A DNA stretch of 64,000 nt from Bradyrhizobium sp. CSA207 (GTDB taxonomy: Bacteria > Pseudomonadota > Alphaproteobacteria > Rhizobiales > Xanthobacteraceae), in contig NZ_JAACFT010000015.1 in the NCBI RefSeq assembly GCF_029051685.1, positions 1-64,000 of the forward strand. Direction: 5' to 3'. The notes under the pieces are model-generated. The model was not told where the DNA came from. It did not search any database and saw nothing but the letters and a program-made list of their open reading frames with translations. A program made the position numbers and the translations under genes. How positions within the stretch are numbered: position 1 is the first letter of the stretch; each line of letters begins with the position of its first letter. Positions 39,022 through 47,908 of this stretch are shown here, piece by piece.

Positions 39022-40896
39022 GTGGACGCCCAGCCCAGCCGTTCGCCCAGCGCAGCCGCCACGACCCGACCGACCGGATATCCCACCAAGCCACCGCTGC
39101 GGCGCTTCCTGACCGATTGCCACGCAGAATTCAGGGGCGACGGTTCGGGGGAGCTTGCCGATTACATTCCGGAGCTGAAGCGCGCCAATCCCGATCATTT
39201 CGGCATCGCGCTCGTCACCATCGACGGCCACATCTACGAGGTCGGCGACAGCGCCGTGCCGTTCACGATCCAGTCGGTTTCGAAGGCCTTCGTCTTCGCT
39301 CTGGCGCTGGAGATGGTGGGCGAGGAGCGCGTCGCCGCCACCATCGGGGTCGAGCCGAGCGGCGAGGCCTTCAATTCGATTCGGCTCACCAACGACAATC
39401 GTCCGTTCAACCCCATGGTCAATGCCGGCGCCATCGCCTGCTCGGGCCTGATCTACGAGGTGGACGGGAAGGGCGCCTTCGAGCGCGTGCGTTCCAAGCT
39501 CAGCCAGTTCGCCGGGCGCGAGCTCGGCGTCGACGAGGCCGTGCATGCTTCGGAGACCGCGACCGGCAATCGCAACCGCGCCATCGCGTGGCTATTGCGC
39601 AATTACGCGGTGCTGCCGGACGACGTCGATGCGGTGCTTGACGTGTATTTCCGGCAATGCGCGATCCTGGTGACCGCGCGCGATCTGGCGGTGATGGCGG
39701 CCACGCTCGCCAATCGCGGCATCAATCCGGTGACGGGTGCGCAGGTGATCACGCCGCACATCGTCGCCCGCACGCTGTCGGTGATGACGAGCTCGGGCAT
39801 GTACGACTATGCCGGCGAGTGGACCTATCGCGTCGGCATCCCCGCCAAGAGCGGCGTCGGCGGCGGCATCGTCGCGGCGCTGCCGTCGCAATTGGGACTC
39901 GGGACCTTCTCGCCGCTGCTCGACAATCACTTCAACAGCGTGCGCGGCCTGAAGGTCTGCGAGGCGCTGTCGGCGCGGTTCGACCTGCACATGCTCAACC
40001 GCAATGCCGACGTCCGCACCTGCATCATGGCGGATTACGACGCCTACGGCATCTCCTCGCGCCGTAGCCGCCCGCCACACGAACAGCAGATCCTCGATGA
40101 TCGCCACAGCGACATCCGCATCCTCGAGCTTGTCGGCGCGCTCAGTTTCGGCACCATCGATTATATTACGCGAAGGCTTGCCACCGAGCCGCCGAACGCG
40201 CCGCTGTTGATCATCGATTTCCGCCGCGTTCCCGACATCACCGCGGCTGGCGCCGAGTTGCTCGGGGAAACTCTGACCGCTCTTCGCAATATCGGTATCA
40301 CCACGATTCTGTCCGGCTTCGAGGAGACGTCCGCCGTGTGGACGGCGGTCTCGGCGCGCACCGCAGAGCCGCGCCGGCTGCGCCGCTTTGCGCTGCTCGA
40401 CGACGCTATCGAATGGGCCGAGGACCAGGTGATCTACCGCTTCGGCGGCTTCACCGACGTGAAGGAGAGCGCGCATCTCGTTGAGCAGGCCTTGCTGGCC
40501 GAGCTCGACGCCGACGAGATCGCCGCCATCGTCAAGCTCTCGACCATGCGGCACTACGCGGCCGGCCAGCGCATCATCGCGGCCGGCGCGCCCGCCAATT
40601 CGTTGTTCTTCCTCCAGAGCGGCATGGTCAGCGTGAAATTGCGAAGCGGCGTGCGGCTGGCGTCGCTCGGACCCGGCATGGCGTTCGGCGAGATGGCGAT
40701 GCTCGAGAAAAGCCGCAGCGCCGACGTCTTCGCCGATGCGCCCGTCACCTGCCTCGAACTGCCGCTCGACAGCTTTGCCGATTACCGCCGCCTGCACCCG
40801 GACACCTCGCTGAAGATCATGCGCAACCTCGCCGCCATCCTGGCGCGGCGGCTGGTGCTCGCGAATGCGAAGGTCGATCTGCTGAGCGCGTATTAG
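39022..40896 (+). CDS. glsA: Glutaminase fused to STAS and cyclic-nucleotide-binding domains
   Basis: A 624-residue fusion. Residues about 25-335 are a serine-dependent glutaminase (glutamine to glutamate plus ammonia), with the Ser-x-x-Lys in IQSVSKAFVFALALE, NPMVNAGAIACSG and PAKSGVGGGIVAALP. Residues about 365-465 form a STAS domain (DIRILELVGALSFGTIDYI; LLIIDFRRVPDITAAGAEL). Residues about 480-615 form a cNMP-binding domain with the phosphate cassette FGEMAMLEKSRSADVFAD. Ordinary bacterial GlsA has about 310 residues, so two regulatory modules are added. A GTG start with a good ribosome-binding site follows a sigma-54-like promoter, pointing to nitrogen control. Allosteric control by a cyclic nucleotide is inferred. 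Confidence 0.92.
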   Translation: MDAQPSRSPSAAATTRPTGYPTKPPLRRFLTDCHAEFRGDGSGELADYIPELKRANPDHFGIALVTIDGHIYEVGDSAVPFTIQSVSKAFVFALALEMVGEERVAATIGVEPSGEAFNSIRLTNDNRPFNPMVNAGAIACSGLIYEVDGKGAFERVRSKLSQFAGRELGVDEAVHASETATGNRNRAIAWLLRNYAVLPDDVDAVLDVYFRQCAILVTARDLAVMAATLANRGINPVTGAQVITPHIVARTLSVMTSSGMYDYAGEWTYRVGIPAKSGVGGGIVAALPSQLGLGTFSPLLDNHFNSVRGLKVCEALSARFDLHMLNRNADVRTCIMADYDAYGISSRRSRPPHEQQILDDRHSDIRILELVGALSFGTIDYITRRLATEPPNAPLLIIDFRRVPDITAAGAELLGETLTALRNIGITTILSGFEETSAVWTAVSARTAEPRRLRRFALLDDAIEWAEDQVIYRFGGFTDVKESAHLVEQALLAELDADEIAAIVKLSTMRHYAAGQRIIAAGAPANSLFFLQSGMVSVKLRSGVRLASLGPGMAFGEMAMLEKSRSADVFADAPVTCLELPLDSFADYRRLHPDTSLKIMRNLAAILARRLVLANAKVDLLSAY

Positions 40897-40898
40897 GA

Positions 40899-40946
40899 TT
40901 GGCAAGCAAGCCTGCCCTTGGCCGACACCGGCTTTGTGCTTGCCAA
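40899..40946. terminator. Long hairpin after the glutaminase gene
   Basis: Perfect 10-base outer arms (TTGGCAAGCA / TGCTTGCCAA), with inner AGCC/GGCT pairing, start 2 bases after the glsA stop. There is no clear T-run on the plus strand, so it is either a Rho-assisted terminator or a small repeat element. Confidence 0.5.
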
Positions 40947-41012
40947 GTTCCCGCATTGTGAAACAATGAACGCGGAGCGGTGAGCTCCCAATATAATTTC
41001 AGGGAGTGACGC

Positions 41013-41465
41013 GTGAGTGAACCGCTGCATCCCGCTGCCCCCCACCACCTGCCTTCCTTCATCACCGCGCCTGGCGAGACTGATGTTCTGATGCTTGTCA
41101 TCGGCATCTTTCTGATCGGCGCTGTTCTAGCGGTCGGGAATTTCTATTTGCGCCTGCACACCATGCCGGAGCGGATGGCTCACAAGTCGCAGAAATTCCA
41201 GTTTGAAATCGTGGCCGTGCTGGGGCTGCTCGCGCTATTCACGCACAACCACCTGTTCTGGGTGATCGGCCTGTTCCTCGCCATGATCGACCTGCCGGAC
41301 TTCAGCACGCCGCTGCGCAAAATTGCCGGATCGGTGGAGAAGATGGCTGGTGTTGCGCCGGAGCAAGACTCGACCGAGCCGCCACATGAAGCCGCTGCAG
41401 TGCACACTTCGGCAGCCGCCGATGCCAAGGGCAGCGCCAAGAGCGAGGCGCATGGTCATGCTTGA
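41013..41465 (+). CDS. Two-helix inner-membrane protein of unknown function paired with HlyD
   Basis: 150 residues from GTG 41013. Two predicted membrane helices (LMLVIGIFLIGAVLAVGNFY and EIVAVLGLLALFTHNHLFWV, the latter extending into a third hydrophobic stretch), a short amphipathic part (DLPDFSTPLRKIAGSVEKMA), then an Ala/His/Ser-rich soluble tail. No domain is recognised. Its stop overlaps the start of the HlyD-type gene by 8 bases. This arrangement recalls small membrane protein plus HlyD pairs in enterobacteria (YibI/YibH-like), but I see no sequence match to DUF3302. Confidence 0.75.
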   Translation: MSEPLHPAAPHHLPSFITAPGETDVLMLVIGIFLIGAVLAVGNFYLRLHTMPERMAHKSQKFQFEIVAVLGLLALFTHNHLFWVIGLFLAMIDLPDFSTPLRKIAGSVEKMAGVAPEQDSTEPPHEAAAVHTSAAADAKGSAKSEAHGHA

Positions 41466-42690
41466 GCTGCTCCTCTGTTCGCTCCTCACCATATTTCCGG
41501 ACTACCTCTACCGCCGCTATCGGCAGGGTAAGCGCATCGGGCACGAAATCACGCTCTATTCGGTCTGGTTTGAACTGCGATTTGGCATCGTCGCCTGCCT
41601 GATGCTGACGGTGTCGCTGATCACGATGATCTTCTATTTTCATCCGTCGACCTCGTCGGCGACGTTGTTCTATCGGACCGTTCCGATCGTTTCGGAAGTC
41701 ACAGGCCGGGTCGCGGAAGTTCATGTCGATGTCAGCGCGTCCGTCAAAAAAGGAGATGTGCTTTTCCGGCTCGACAGCGCCAAGCAGGAAGCCTCGCTTT
41801 TGACAGCCCAGCGCAAGATCGCCGAAGTCGATGCCGCGATGCTGGCGGCGCAAGCCGACGTCTTGAAGGCCGAAGGGCAGCTTCAGGAGGCAAAGGGCTC
41901 GCTGCAGCAGGCGACGGACGAGCTCGACACCAAACGCGAATTGCAGAAGCGCAACCCCGGCATCGTTCCGCAACGCGACATCGAAAAGCTCGAAGTGGTT
42001 GCCGCGGGGCGCCAGGGAGCCCTCGACGCCGCGACTGCTTCCAGGCAATCCGTAATGACGCGATTGAGCGCTCTATTGCCGGCGGAGAAGGCCAGCGCCG
42101 AGGCGGCGCTGGCCGAAGCGCAGGTCGATCTGGACAAGACGTTCATTCGGGCCGGCGTCGACGGGCGAGTCGAACAGTTCGGGCTGCGGCCGGGCGATAT
42201 CGTCAATCCGATGATACGGTCAGCCGGTGTTCTGATCCCGGAAGGAGCGGGACGGCGCGCGCTCATGGCGGGGTTTGGGCAGATCGAGGCTCAGGTCATG
42301 AAGGTCGGAATGGTGGCCGAGGCCACCTGTATCTCCAAGCCGTGGACGATCATTCCGATGGTCGTGACCAACGTGCAGGACTACATCGCGGCGGGGCAGT
42401 TCAGGGGCGGCGAACAATTGATCGAGGCGCAGCAGGTCGTGCGTCCCGGCACCATCCTGGTTTTCATGGAGCCGATCTACAAGGGCGGGCTGGAGGGCGT
42501 GACGCCCGGCAGCAGTTGTGTCGCCAACGCCTATACCAGCAATCACGACCTGATCTCGTCGGGGAAGCTCAGCGCGTTCAAGAGCTTCGGTTTGCATGTC
42601 GTCGATGCGACCGGACTTGTGCACGCCATGTTGTTGCGGATTCAGGCCCTGCTGCTGCCGATCCAGACGCTGGTGCTGAGCGGGCATTGA
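41458..42690 (+). CDS. HlyD-family periplasmic adaptor protein
   Basis: 410 residues from ATG 41458, chosen for a GAGG site nine bases upstream; ATG 41452 is also possible. One N-terminal helix (about 40-62, GIVACLMLTVSLITMIFYF), a biotinyl-lipoyl-like half (VSEVTGRVAEVHVDVSASVK), and a long coiled-coil hairpin (about 105-225, AQRKIAEVDAAMLAAQADV and AEKASAEAALAEAQVDLDK). The second lipoyl half follows (FIRAGVDGRVEQFGLRPGD). Such proteins link inner-membrane pumps to outer-membrane channels. No pump or channel gene is adjacent, so its partner may be the 150-residue membrane protein. Confidence 0.86.
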   Translation: MLELLLCSLLTIFPDYLYRRYRQGKRIGHEITLYSVWFELRFGIVACLMLTVSLITMIFYFHPSTSSATLFYRTVPIVSEVTGRVAEVHVDVSASVKKGDVLFRLDSAKQEASLLTAQRKIAEVDAAMLAAQADVLKAEGQLQEAKGSLQQATDELDTKRELQKRNPGIVPQRDIEKLEVVAAGRQGALDAATASRQSVMTRLSALLPAEKASAEAALAEAQVDLDKTFIRAGVDGRVEQFGLRPGDIVNPMIRSAGVLIPEGAGRRALMAGFGQIEAQVMKVGMVAEATCISKPWTIIPMVVTNVQDYIAAGQFRGGEQLIEAQQVVRPGTILVFMEPIYKGGLEGVTPGSSCVANAYTSNHDLISSGKLSAFKSFGLHVVDATGLVHAMLLRIQALLLPIQTLVLSGH

Positions 42691-42713
42691 TCGGCCAGCA
42701 GGCACGCCGGAGA

Positions 42714-43166
42714 TCAGCCCCGCCCGCGGTACGGCGCGACGCCTTGCTCCGGCACCCATAACCCCTTCGGCACGCGGCCGGTCTGCCAGAACACGTCGAT
42801 CGGTATACCGCCGCGCGGATACCAATAGCCGCCGATGCGCAGCCATTTCGGCTTGATCTCGTCGGCGATGCGCTTGCCGATCATCACGGTGCAGTCTTCG
42901 TGGAAGGCTCCGTGATTGCGGAAGCTCGCGATGTAGAGCTTGAGCGACTTCGACTCCAGCAGCCACGGACCCGGCGCGTAATCGATCATCAGATGCGCGA
43001 AATCCGGCTGTCCCGTGACCGGGCAGAGCGAGGTGAATTCCGGCACGGTGAACCGCACCAGAAAGTCGGTGCCCTTTTGCGGATTAGGCACGCGGTCGAG
43101 CTGCGCTTCCTCCGGTGTGTGCGGCCACTCGACCGCGCGGCCGAGCTGGAGGGATTTCTTCGCCAT
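42714..43166 (-). CDS. queF: NADPH-dependent 7-cyano-7-deazaguanine (preQ0) reductase
   Basis: Reduces preQ0 to preQ1 in queuosine biosynthesis. The short, type I (YkvM-like) form of 150 residues. The active-site cysteine lies in FTSLCPVTGQPDFAHLMIDY, and the substrate/NADPH motifs are ESKSLKLYIASFRNHGAFHE and DCTVMIGKRI. The start at ATG 43166 follows AAAGGA; an ATG at 43175 is also in frame. No other queuosine genes are in the window, and no preQ1 riboswitch is evident upstream. Confidence 0.96.
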   Translation of the reverse strand: MAKKSLQLGRAVEWPHTPEEAQLDRVPNPQKGTDFLVRFTVPEFTSLCPVTGQPDFAHLMIDYAPGPWLLESKSLKLYIASFRNHGAFHEDCTVMIGKRIADEIKPKWLRIGGYWYPRGGIPIDVFWQTGRVPKGLWVPEQGVAPYRGRG

Positions 43167-43183
43167 CGTTTGCATCCTTTCGG

Positions 43184-43229
43184 GCATGATCCGGAAAAAT
43201 GGATGCCTGTTTTTCCGATAAGATCATGC
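43184..43229. repeat. Short intergenic palindrome, GCATGATC...GATCATGC type
   Basis: Outer arms GCATGATC and GATCATGC enclose inner arms CGGAAAAA and TTTTTCCG. Elements with this GCATGATCCGGAAAA start are frequent between genes in Bradyrhizobium and related Rhizobiales. It lies in the leader of queF. Confidence 0.75.
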
Positions 43230-43234
43230 TCAAT

Positions 43235-43264
43235 CAAAACTGGAGCGCGATGGGATCGCGCTCC
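43235..43264 (-). terminator. Intrinsic terminator of the lyase-like gene
   Basis: Perfect 10-base arms GGAGCGCGAT and ATCGCGCTCC with a 3-base loop (43242-43264). On the minus strand they are followed by AGTTTTGATT, a short T-run. It lies 36 bases past the stop of the beta-propeller gene. Confidence 0.7.
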
Positions 43265-43299
43265 AGAGGACGCCGGGATGGACGCAATTGTGGCCGTCG

Positions 43300-44277
43300 T
43301 CAACCGGTCGCGGTCGTCTGGATCATGACCACCCGGTCGTTGCCGGATTCGCAGCCCCAGAGCTCGCCCGGCCGGCCGTCGAGCTGGCGAACATTGGCGT
43401 TGGCGCGGTCGCTGGGAAAGCTGGTGAATTTTTCGGTGATGGGATCGAAGCGCACGATCGCATTGGCGGAAAAGTCGCTCAGCCAAACCTTGTCCTTGTC
43501 GTCGACATAGACCGCGTAGGCGCGCGGACGCTCGCCCGGCAGCTTCCAGGTTTTCCAGGAGCCATCGGCGGGATCGTGCACCGAGACATGGCCGCTGTTC
43601 CACTCGCTCACCCAAATCCGGCTCCTCGAATCCGACCAGACCCGCCGCGAGCCCTGGTTCGGCGTCGGCGGCTCGACCACGGTCGCATGGCCGCTCGCCA
43701 GGTCGATCTTCGCGACATAGCTGCCGGCGAGTGAGGCGTACCAGACGTCGCCCTTGGGTGTGACGGTGATGCCGTAGGGCCCGACGCCCTTCGGCGCCTT
43801 GAACACCGTCATGTCGCCGGATTTTGGCGCGAGCCGGCCATAATAGCCGGACTGTCCGGTGAACCAGTAGGTGCCGGCCTTATCGAACACGCCGGTGTTG
43901 AGATTGGCGGAGGCGAATTTCTCCGGCAAGCGGAACAACGTGACCTTCAAATCCGCCGGATCGACCCGCGCGATCGCGTTCTGGCCGCCTTCGGTAATCC
44001 AGGGCGCCCCATCAGGGCCGATCGTCACGCCATGGGGGGCGGCGCCCTGGCCGAGGCTGACGGTCTTGAAACTGCCGTCCTTTGGATCGAGCCTGCCAAG
44101 CATGCCTTTACCCTGTGCGGTGAACCAGACCGTGCCGTCGGGCGCGGACGCGACGTCATGCAGGCCGATGCCGGGACTGATCGGGAAATATTTTGTCCGG
44201 AACGGTCCCTCCTGCGCAAAACTTGGGCGGATCGCGAACAGGGCGGCGCTCGAGGCAAGAAACTGGCGGCGATTCAT
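43300..44277 (-). CDS. Virginiamycin B lyase-like beta-propeller protein, exported
   Basis: 325 residues with an N-terminal Tat/Sec-like signal (MNRRQFLASSAALFAIRPSFAQ) followed by a repeated blade motif (PDGTVWFTAQGKGMLGRLDP, PDGAPWITEGGQNAIARVDP, PKGDVWYASLAGSYVAKIDL). This is the six/seven-bladed Vgb/SMP-30-like propeller. Most environmental members are not antibiotic lyases; a periplasmic sugar-lactone or unknown substrate is possible. It is monocistronic, with a hairpin terminator after it. It should not be called a resistance gene on this evidence. Confidence 0.85.
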   Translation of the reverse strand: MNRRQFLASSAALFAIRPSFAQEGPFRTKYFPISPGIGLHDVASAPDGTVWFTAQGKGMLGRLDPKDGSFKTVSLGQGAAPHGVTIGPDGAPWITEGGQNAIARVDPADLKVTLFRLPEKFASANLNTGVFDKAGTYWFTGQSGYYGRLAPKSGDMTVFKAPKGVGPYGITVTPKGDVWYASLAGSYVAKIDLASGHATVVEPPTPNQGSRRVWSDSRSRIWVSEWNSGHVSVHDPADGSWKTWKLPGERPRAYAVYVDDKDKVWLSDFSANAIVRFDPITEKFTSFPSDRANANVRQLDGRPGELWGCESGNDRVVMIQTTATG

Positions 44278-44454
44278 GGCGTTACCCCGACTGTTTGAGA
44301 TGGAGGTTGGACGCGCAGATCAGGCAGGGTCAAGTTTAGTCCGAGCCGCTTCACGCGTCAGTCGAAGGGCGCCGCCCAAGCGTTCACATTTGCTTGCGCT
44401 CCGTGTAAGACCCGCGGCGAACCGATCAAACCTAACGAACGGAAGTGCACCATC

Positions 44455-45738
44455 ATGACCGCCATCATCGACATCATCGGCCGCGAAATCCTGGATAGCC
44501 GTGGCAATCCTACCGTCGAGGTCGATGTCGTGCTGGAGGATGGCGCGCTCGGGCGCGCCGCCGTGCCATCCGGTGCCTCCACCGGCGCCCATGAGGCGGT
44601 GGAACTGCGCGACGGCGACAAGGCACGCTATCTCGGCAAGGGCGTCTCCAAGGCGGTCGGCGCCGTCAATGGCGAGATCTTCGAGGCCCTGAGCGGTATC
44701 GATGCCGAGCAGCAGGTCCAGATCGACCAGATCATGATCGACCTCGACGGCACGCCGAACAAGAGCCGGCTCGGTGCCAACGCCATCCTCGGCGTCTCGC
44801 TGGCCTGCGCCAAGGCGGCCGCGAACTCGCTCGACATGCCGCTCTACCGTTACGTCGGCGGCACCTCGGCGCGGCTCTTGCCGGTGCCGATGATGAACAT
44901 CATCAATGGCGGCGTGCATGCCGACAACCCGATCGATTTCCAGGAGTTCATGATCCTGCCGGTGGGTGCGTCCTCATTCGCCGAGGGCCTTCGCTACGGC
45001 GCCGAAGTCTTCCACACCTTGAAGTCGGAGCTGAAGAAGGCCGGCCACAACACCAATGTCGGCGACGAGGGCGGCTTTGCCCCGAACCTGCCGTCGGCCG
45101 ATGCCGCGCTCGATTTCGTCATGAACGCGATCGGCAAGGCCGGCTACAAGGCCGGCACCGATATCGTGATCGGGCTGGACTGCGCCTCGACCGAGTTCTT
45201 CAGGGACGGCAAGTATGTCTATGAAGGCGAGGGCAAGACTCGCTCGATCTCCGAGCAGGCCAAATATCTCGGTGATCTGGTCTCGCGCTATCCGATCGTC
45301 ACCATCGAGGACGGCATGTCGGAAGACGACATGGACGGCTGGAAGGAGCTTACCGACCTCATCGGCAAGAAGTGCCAGCTGGTCGGCGACGACCTCTTCG
45401 TCACCAACGTCAAGCGCTTGGCGGAAGGCATCAAGGCCGGCCGGGCCAACTCGATCCTGGTCAAGGTCAACCAGATCGGCACACTGACCGAGACGCTCGC
45501 CGCCGTCGAGATGGCGCACAAGGCCGGTTACACCTCGGTGATGTCGCACCGCTCCGGTGAGACCGAGGATTCCACCATTGCCGATCTCGCGGTCGCCACC
45601 AATTGCGGGCAGATCAAGACCGGCTCCCTGGCGCGTTCCGATCGCACCGCCAAATACAACCAGCTCCTGCGCATCGAGCAGCAGCTCGGCAAGCAGGCGC
45701 TCTATGGTGGCAGGGCGGCACTGAAGGCGCTGGCATAA
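44455..45738 (+). CDS. eno: Enolase
   Basis: Converts 2-phosphoglycerate to phosphoenolpyruvate. 427 residues of normal length. Visible features are REILDSRGNPTVEVDVVLED, the SGASTGAHEAVELRDGD loop, metal and active-site segments (GDEGGFAPNL, TIEDGMSEDDMDGWK, VGDDLFVTN), catalytic lysine in ANSILVKVNQIGTLTE, and SHRSGETEDSTIADLAVA. It lies divergent from the lyase-like gene and 33 bases before the MDR oxidoreductase gene, so the two may share a transcript. Confidence 0.98.
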   Translation: MTAIIDIIGREILDSRGNPTVEVDVVLEDGALGRAAVPSGASTGAHEAVELRDGDKARYLGKGVSKAVGAVNGEIFEALSGIDAEQQVQIDQIMIDLDGTPNKSRLGANAILGVSLACAKAAANSLDMPLYRYVGGTSARLLPVPMMNIINGGVHADNPIDFQEFMILPVGASSFAEGLRYGAEVFHTLKSELKKAGHNTNVGDEGGFAPNLPSADAALDFVMNAIGKAGYKAGTDIVIGLDCASTEFFRDGKYVYEGEGKTRSISEQAKYLGDLVSRYPIVTIEDGMSEDDMDGWKELTDLIGKKCQLVGDDLFVTNVKRLAEGIKAGRANSILVKVNQIGTLTETLAAVEMAHKAGYTSVMSHRSGETEDSTIADLAVATNCGQIKTGSLARSDRTAKYNQLLRIEQQLGKQALYGGRAALKALA

Positions 45739-45771
45739 GCCGGCGCTTGGACAACACAGGGGAGGATCGAC

Positions 45772-46905
45772 ATGAGCAACGGCAACAACGGCCTGCAACT
45801 GCGTTCATTGATCAAGAAGAGCGGTGAGCTCGAGATTTCCCTGGTCGACGTGCCGACCCCCGAACCCGGCCCGGAGGAGGTCGTCGTCCGTGTCGAGGCG
45901 GCGCCGATCAACCCGTCCGACCTCGGGCTTCTGGTCGGCGCGGCCGACATGAGCACCGCGAAGGTGTCGGGCACGAAGGAGTCTCCCGTCATCACCGCGA
46001 AAGTGCCGGAGGGCGCGATGCGGGCAATGGCGGGCCGGCTCGACGAATCCATGCCGGTCGGCAATGAGGGCGCAGGCGTTGTCATCAAGACCGGCTCGTC
46101 CGATGCGGCGAAGGCGTTGATGGGCAAGGCGGTCGCGATGATCGGCGGCGCCATGTACACGCAGTACCGAACCCTGAAGGCGAGGGACTGCCAGCCGCTG
46201 CCCGCAGGCACGACCGCAGCGGAGGGCGCATCCTGGTTCGTCAATCCGCTCACCGCGCTCGGCATGACCGAGACCATGCGCCGCGAGGGCCACAAGGCGC
46301 TGGTGCACACCGCGGCCGCCTCCAATCTCGGGCAGATGCTGAACAAGATCTGCATCAAGGACGGCATCCCGCTGGTCAATATCGTGCGCAGCAAGGAGCA
46401 GGCCGACATCCTGCACAAGCTCGGCGCCAAATATGTCGTCGACTCCACCGCGCCGAACTTTCTCGGCGATCTCACCAACGCGCTGGTCGAGACCGGCGCC
46501 ACCATCGCCTTCGACGCGATCGGCGGCGGCAAGCTCGCCGGCGACATCCTCAATTGCATGGAAGCCGCGATCAACAAGACCGCCAAGGAGTACAGCCGTT
46601 ACGGCTCCAACGTGCACAAGCAGGTCTATGTCTACGGTGGGCTGGACGTCCGCCCGATAGAGCTGCCGCGCGGCTTCGGCATGGCCTGGGGCGTCGGCGG
46701 CTGGCTGCTGTTTCCGTTCCTGATGAAGATCGGGCAGGCGGATGTCGCGAAGCTTCGCCAGCGCGTGGTCGACGAATTGAAGACGACCTTTGCCAGCCAC
46801 TACACCAAGGTGGTGTCGCTTCAGGAGGCGCTCGATCCGACCAATATCGCGGTCTACGCCAAACGGGCCACCGGCGAAAAATTCCTCATCAATCCGAATA
46901 AATGA
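45772..46905 (+). CDS. MDR-superfamily NAD(P)H-dependent oxidoreductase
   Basis: 377 residues with a GroES-like N-terminal domain (VDVPTPEPGPEEVVVRVEAA, AAPINPSDLGLLVG) and a Rossmann domain (about 155-310, KALVHTAAASNLGQMLNKIC; GATIAFDAIGGGKLAGDILN). No zinc ligand cluster is visible, so it is of the quinone oxidoreductase/enoyl reductase kind rather than a zinc alcohol dehydrogenase. Its substrate is unknown. A good GGGGAGG site precedes ATG 45772. It follows eno closely and ends before a strong hairpin. Confidence 0.9.
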   Translation: MSNGNNGLQLRSLIKKSGELEISLVDVPTPEPGPEEVVVRVEAAPINPSDLGLLVGAADMSTAKVSGTKESPVITAKVPEGAMRAMAGRLDESMPVGNEGAGVVIKTGSSDAAKALMGKAVAMIGGAMYTQYRTLKARDCQPLPAGTTAAEGASWFVNPLTALGMTETMRREGHKALVHTAAASNLGQMLNKICIKDGIPLVNIVRSKEQADILHKLGAKYVVDSTAPNFLGDLTNALVETGATIAFDAIGGGKLAGDILNCMEAAINKTAKEYSRYGSNVHKQVYVYGGLDVRPIELPRGFGMAWGVGGWLLFPFLMKIGQADVAKLRQRVVDELKTTFASHYTKVVSLQEALDPTNIAVYAKRATGEKFLINPNK

Positions 46906-46957
46906 TTCTGTTGGCCCAGAATCCGACGATCTGATCAGTACGACATCGCATTCGATG

Positions 46958-46983
46958 ATCAGGCCGCCTTGTGGCGGCCTGAT
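46958..46983 (+). terminator. Hairpin terminator after the MDR oxidoreductase gene
   Basis: Perfect 11-base arms ATCAGGCCGCC / GGCGGCCTGAT with loop TTGT, followed by TGCTTTGGGG. It lies 53 bases beyond the stop and ends the eno-MDR unit. Confidence 0.7.
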
Positions 46984-47115
46984 TGCTTTGGGGTGACAGT
47001 CTTCTTTCGCGAAACTCAGCGTTTCCAAATCGGACCGGTTCATGCACTTGCATGCATCGGCCGGGATCGCTTAAGTGCCGGCCCGACACTCCCGCTGAAG
47101 ATTTCGAGGACAACC

Positions 47116-47667
47116 ATGGCCTACAACATCGTCACCATCGCCGGCAGCCTGCGCAAGGACAGCTTCTCGCTGAAGATCGCCAAGGCGCTCGCCAAGCTCG
47201 CGCCGGCATCTCTCAAGCTCGAGGTCGTCACGCCGGCGGGGATCTCGTTCTTCAACCAGGACCTCGAGGGCGCGCCGCCGGCGGACTGGCTGGCCTTCCG
47301 CGAAGAACTTCAGAAGTCGCACGGCGTCCTGTTCGTCACGCCGGAATACAATCGCGCGATCCCGGGCGTGTTGAAGAACGCCATCGACGTTGCCTCGCGG
47401 CCCTATGGCAAGAGCTCGTTCAACGGCAAGCCGGTCGGCATCATCTCCAACTCGCCGGGCCCGCTCGGCGGCGTCAGCGCCGCAAAGACCCTCCAGAACA
47501 TCCTGCCCGGCATTGCCGGTCCGATCATGCAGCAGCCTGAGATGTACCTCAACGCCGTCGGCGATGCCTTCGACGCGGACGGCAACCTAGTCAAGGACGC
47601 CCTGAAGCCCGTGCTCCAGGCCTATATCGACGCCTTCGCCGTGCACGTGGCGAAGCATCACGGCTGA
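47116..47667 (+). CDS. NADPH-dependent FMN reductase (quinone/chromate reductase type)
   Basis: A 183-residue flavodoxin-fold enzyme. The FMN phosphate loop is TIAGSLRKDSFSLKIAKALA, and the family signature is TPEYNRAIPGVLKNAIDVAS, then NGKPVGIISNSPGPLGGVSA. These enzymes reduce quinones, azo dyes, or chromate and limit oxidative stress. Its physiological electron acceptor is unknown. GAGGAC precedes ATG 47116. It has its own terminator-bounded unit between the MDR gene and a large palindrome. Confidence 0.92.
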   Translation: MAYNIVTIAGSLRKDSFSLKIAKALAKLAPASLKLEVVTPAGISFFNQDLEGAPPADWLAFREELQKSHGVLFVTPEYNRAIPGVLKNAIDVASRPYGKSSFNGKPVGIISNSPGPLGGVSAAKTLQNILPGIAGPIMQQPEMYLNAVGDAFDADGNLVKDALKPVLQAYIDAFAVHVAKHHG

Positions 47668-47692
47668 AGATCCTAAGCCAGGGCCGCGCCAC

Positions 47693-47815
47693 TCTCCGTC
47701 TTGGCCGGGCAAAAGCGCGAAGCGCGTCTTCGCGCTAGATATCCCGGCCATCCACGACCTTTGCCTGCGACGTCGAAGAACGTGGATGCCCGGGACAAGC
47801 CCGGGCATGACGCGT
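47693..47815. repeat. Compound intergenic palindrome
   Basis: Several nested inverted repeats fill the gap between the FMN reductase and FtsB-like genes. They include TGGCCGGG...CCCGGCCA, GCGCGAAG...CTTCGCGC, and GCCCGGGACAAGCCCGGGC. The layout and composition match mobile palindromic intergenic elements common in Bradyrhizobium. It may end transcription from the FMN reductase gene. Confidence 0.72.
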
Positions 47816-47908
47816 GGAGAGAGCGTGCCTCGTTCCAGTCGGCGCCTGGAATCACGACCATGGCAAGAAATTAGCACTCCCTTAACCAACCTGTCCCATC
47901 TTGCCAAA

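Noticed and set aside
43300..44277. Streptogramin resistance by a virginiamycin B lyase
   Set aside because: The propeller family is broad and this protein carries an export signal. Family resemblance does not support a resistance claim.
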